Below are positions 62,001 to 64,000 of a DNA stretch of 64,000 nucleotides, one piece after another. The stretch is from Mesaphorura yosii (lineage: Eukaryota; Arthropoda; Collembola; Poduromorpha; Tullbergiidae): contig WIXG01000249.1 of assembly GCA_009869945.1 (NCBI GenBank), positions 1 to 64,000 of the forward strand, read 5' to 3'. The translations under genes were made by a program, and so were the position numbers. A model generated the notes under the pieces. The model did not search any database and was not told the origin of the DNA. It worked only from the letters and a program-made list of their open reading frames with translations. The first letter of the stretch is position 1. Each line of letters starts with the position of its first letter.

Positions 62001-64000
62001 ATGCGCTATTAAACGGACGCGAAATGTTAATCCAAATTAGTTGGTCATGTTTCCATTATTAGCGAACTTACGCTTTGAGCTAAGGTGCAGTGGCAATGAG
62101 CAAACTGCGTGAACAACGATAATTTACGAAATTTCACAGATGCAAAAAAATGATTCCATTGTTACAAGGTAGTGTGGTGATGGGAGGACTCCATTACACC
62201 AATATAAATTATTGCTACACATTTGAAATGACAAGACGCAGAACAATGGACGCAAGCTGAATGCTAAGTACACACGAGACAAGCGCATGCACCTTTTCCA
62301 TTCGTTCGTACGCGATTACGTGCATCACGTCTCAGTGAACGAGGCTGAACACAGGATTAGCTTAATCAGGACCGACAACCAGCGCTGACTTTACTAAAGT
62401 CCCAAGAAAATAGATTAACTTGATATTTACTTTGGGCAGGTTTTTCTCAAAGTTGAATTAATGATGTGAGATTATGTTTCGCCGGTGAAAAATGAAGCAG
62501 GCTAGATTTGCACTGATCTTTGAAATGGATTCTACAATGTCCGCAACTTCACTGGTCACAACCGAGCACCATCACCATGAGCATATTCGCTGTGTGTGAC
62601 ATTTCCCTCCCGGCTACGACCAGTCACTTTCTAGGTTGATGAAAAATGAAAAATTGTAAGAATCCTTCTCCTCACTTTATCATCATCATCGTAACTAGCC
62701 AGTCTCCACTTCTTTTGTCCATTTCGTTGTGAATCTATCTGTCTGCAAAAAATAAAACGTCTCTTTGCTGTCTCATTAAAGCGGTTGTGCAATTTCTGCT
62801 GCACTGAAAAGAGGAATGACATATTGAAAGCCAAGAGTCAAGCGTATCCAAATATTTGTGCTTTGGCTTGCCTGAAGAAGAAAAATACAACTTTCGTTTA
62901 AGACGGTGAGTGTAAATTAAAGTGAATCGAAGTCGATCTGATTCGCAATTTGCAATTCATCGATTCGAAATCCCGCTTAAAGTGGAGTCAAGAATTCGTA
63001 ACCTTTCTGCCAGCGGCAGTGACGGTAACCAATTTTGTACTTGATTGAACTCTGAAAGTGGAAAAGGTAAATGGCGATGATGGCAGTGGGCTCTTTTAAT
63101 CTTCCCTGTCAACCATCAACCATCCTCTGTGAGGTCTTTTAAGGAAATGAAGATAATCGAAGATGCGATGTTCATTCCATTCGCCTTACGCAATATGCGG
63201 GCAGGCTCGTTTCATAAATGATTTATGTTCTTGTCGAAAGGTGAGATTCAAGAGCGATAGCCGAGACCAAATGGACAATTATTGTTGTGGGATGAAGGAG
63301 GGATGGCAAGCCATGGCGCACTCGGTCCTCCGTAATGCAATGTATTAAAATCTTAATTTGAATTTCTGATTGACGTGATTACGTCCAACTTTTCCCATGC
63401 CTTTGTGCCGCATCTTATTTACAGTGCAGCCAAAACTTAATCAGCATTGGAATTTCTTCAAGCTTTCTCCCAACCATTCATTACACATACACGCGGAATC
63501 TCTAATCTCTGATTTGGGCCTGATATAATTTCAAGTACACTACAATAAATTACGACTCATAAAAATGCCATTGTAACTGGCTCAATTTGCTCGCCGTCTT
63601 TAATAACTGATAACAATAATCGAATTAAGCAACAAATCTGCGCTTGCCCTTGCGCTGAGATCAAGTCAGTTTGGAGTTCCTTTCCCATGAACGCATTAAT
63701 AAGCATTTGACTTGTATGTCTGTCCGTTCGAGTTCGGGCGACTCCTTTTCCTGTTGTTGTACAAATAGTTGTCTTTCTAAGGAAATCCATGCCTACGCGG
63801 TGTATAATTATGTTAAGGAGTTGTAAGAACTGAATTCCTCGTCGTTGCAGAACAAGCAACAAATTCTTGCAAGTGCGTACGTACGTATTAAAAGTATTAA
63901 TCTCAAAAACCAACATTTTAGATAATAACTGGGGTTTGGGGACGACAGCAATGCCAGTGAATTGTTAAGTGCACTTTAACGTATTTCGATGGGGTCACGA
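44014..64000. other. 20 kb gene-poor stretch to the window end
   Basis: I recognise no coding exon, RNA gene or complete mobile element here. Open frames of 100-161 codons (50439-50753, 51480-51851, 52454-52846, 53273-53758, 58367-58765 minus, 59708-60097, 63557-63916 minus) are motif-free and partly overlap frames on the other strand. The sequence is AT-rich with many homeodomain-like words. If the exon at 43829-44013 is real, part of this is its downstream intron; otherwise it is intergenic. Confidence 0.5.

Overview
The window is nuclear DNA of an invertebrate animal. Genes are split by GT-AG introns, many only 58-110 bp, and there is no bacterial-style gene packing. The families present, above all a Venus kinase receptor (absent from vertebrates), point to an invertebrate, probably an arthropod such as a crustacean, springtail or insect. 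I cannot name the species. All recognised protein-coding genes lie on the + strand between about 0.4 and 32.4 kb.

Layout. (1) About 0.46-21.3 kb: one receptor tyrosine kinase gene of the Venus kinase receptor (VKR) type, assembled here from 23 exons whose phases all agree. It encodes an N-terminal region resembling glycine-betaine-binding (OpuAC-like) proteins, an ANF/GABA-B-like Venus flytrap module, one transmembrane helix, an insulin-receptor-like tyrosine kinase and a polar tail. A 10.5 kb intron separates the first exons from the rest. Its introns hold a mariner-like transposon relic with terminal inverted repeats and several minus-strand coding remnants, at least one spliced, that seem to form a small unrecognised family. 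(2) 22.4-24.6 kb: two tandem UPF0462/C4orf33-family genes. One is a single-exon, apparently cytosolic protein; the other has a signal peptide and a GPI-type tail. (3) 25.0-25.2 kb: a possible two-exon gene for a tiny secreted cysteine-rich peptide. (4) 25.9-27.3 kb: KRR1, a small-subunit ribosome-biogenesis factor. (5) 27.6-32.4 kb: MGME1, a mitochondrial genome maintenance exonuclease. (6) 33.9-34.9 kb: a decayed DUF4218/tnp2-type transposase.

The remaining 29 kb (34.9-64 kb) is almost empty of recognisable coding sequence. The exception is a possible signal-peptide exon at 43.8-44.0 kb flanked by good splice sites, so part of this stretch may be long introns or regulatory DNA of a gene continuing outside the window.

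The genes do not form a pathway. KRR1 and MGME1 are housekeeping neighbours on one strand only 260 bp apart, and the UPF0462 pair is a local duplication. The most distinctive content is the VKR with its apparent double ligand-binding ectodomain, the UPF0462 pair with divergent targeting, the small peptide gene, and the minus-strand genes inside VKR introns.
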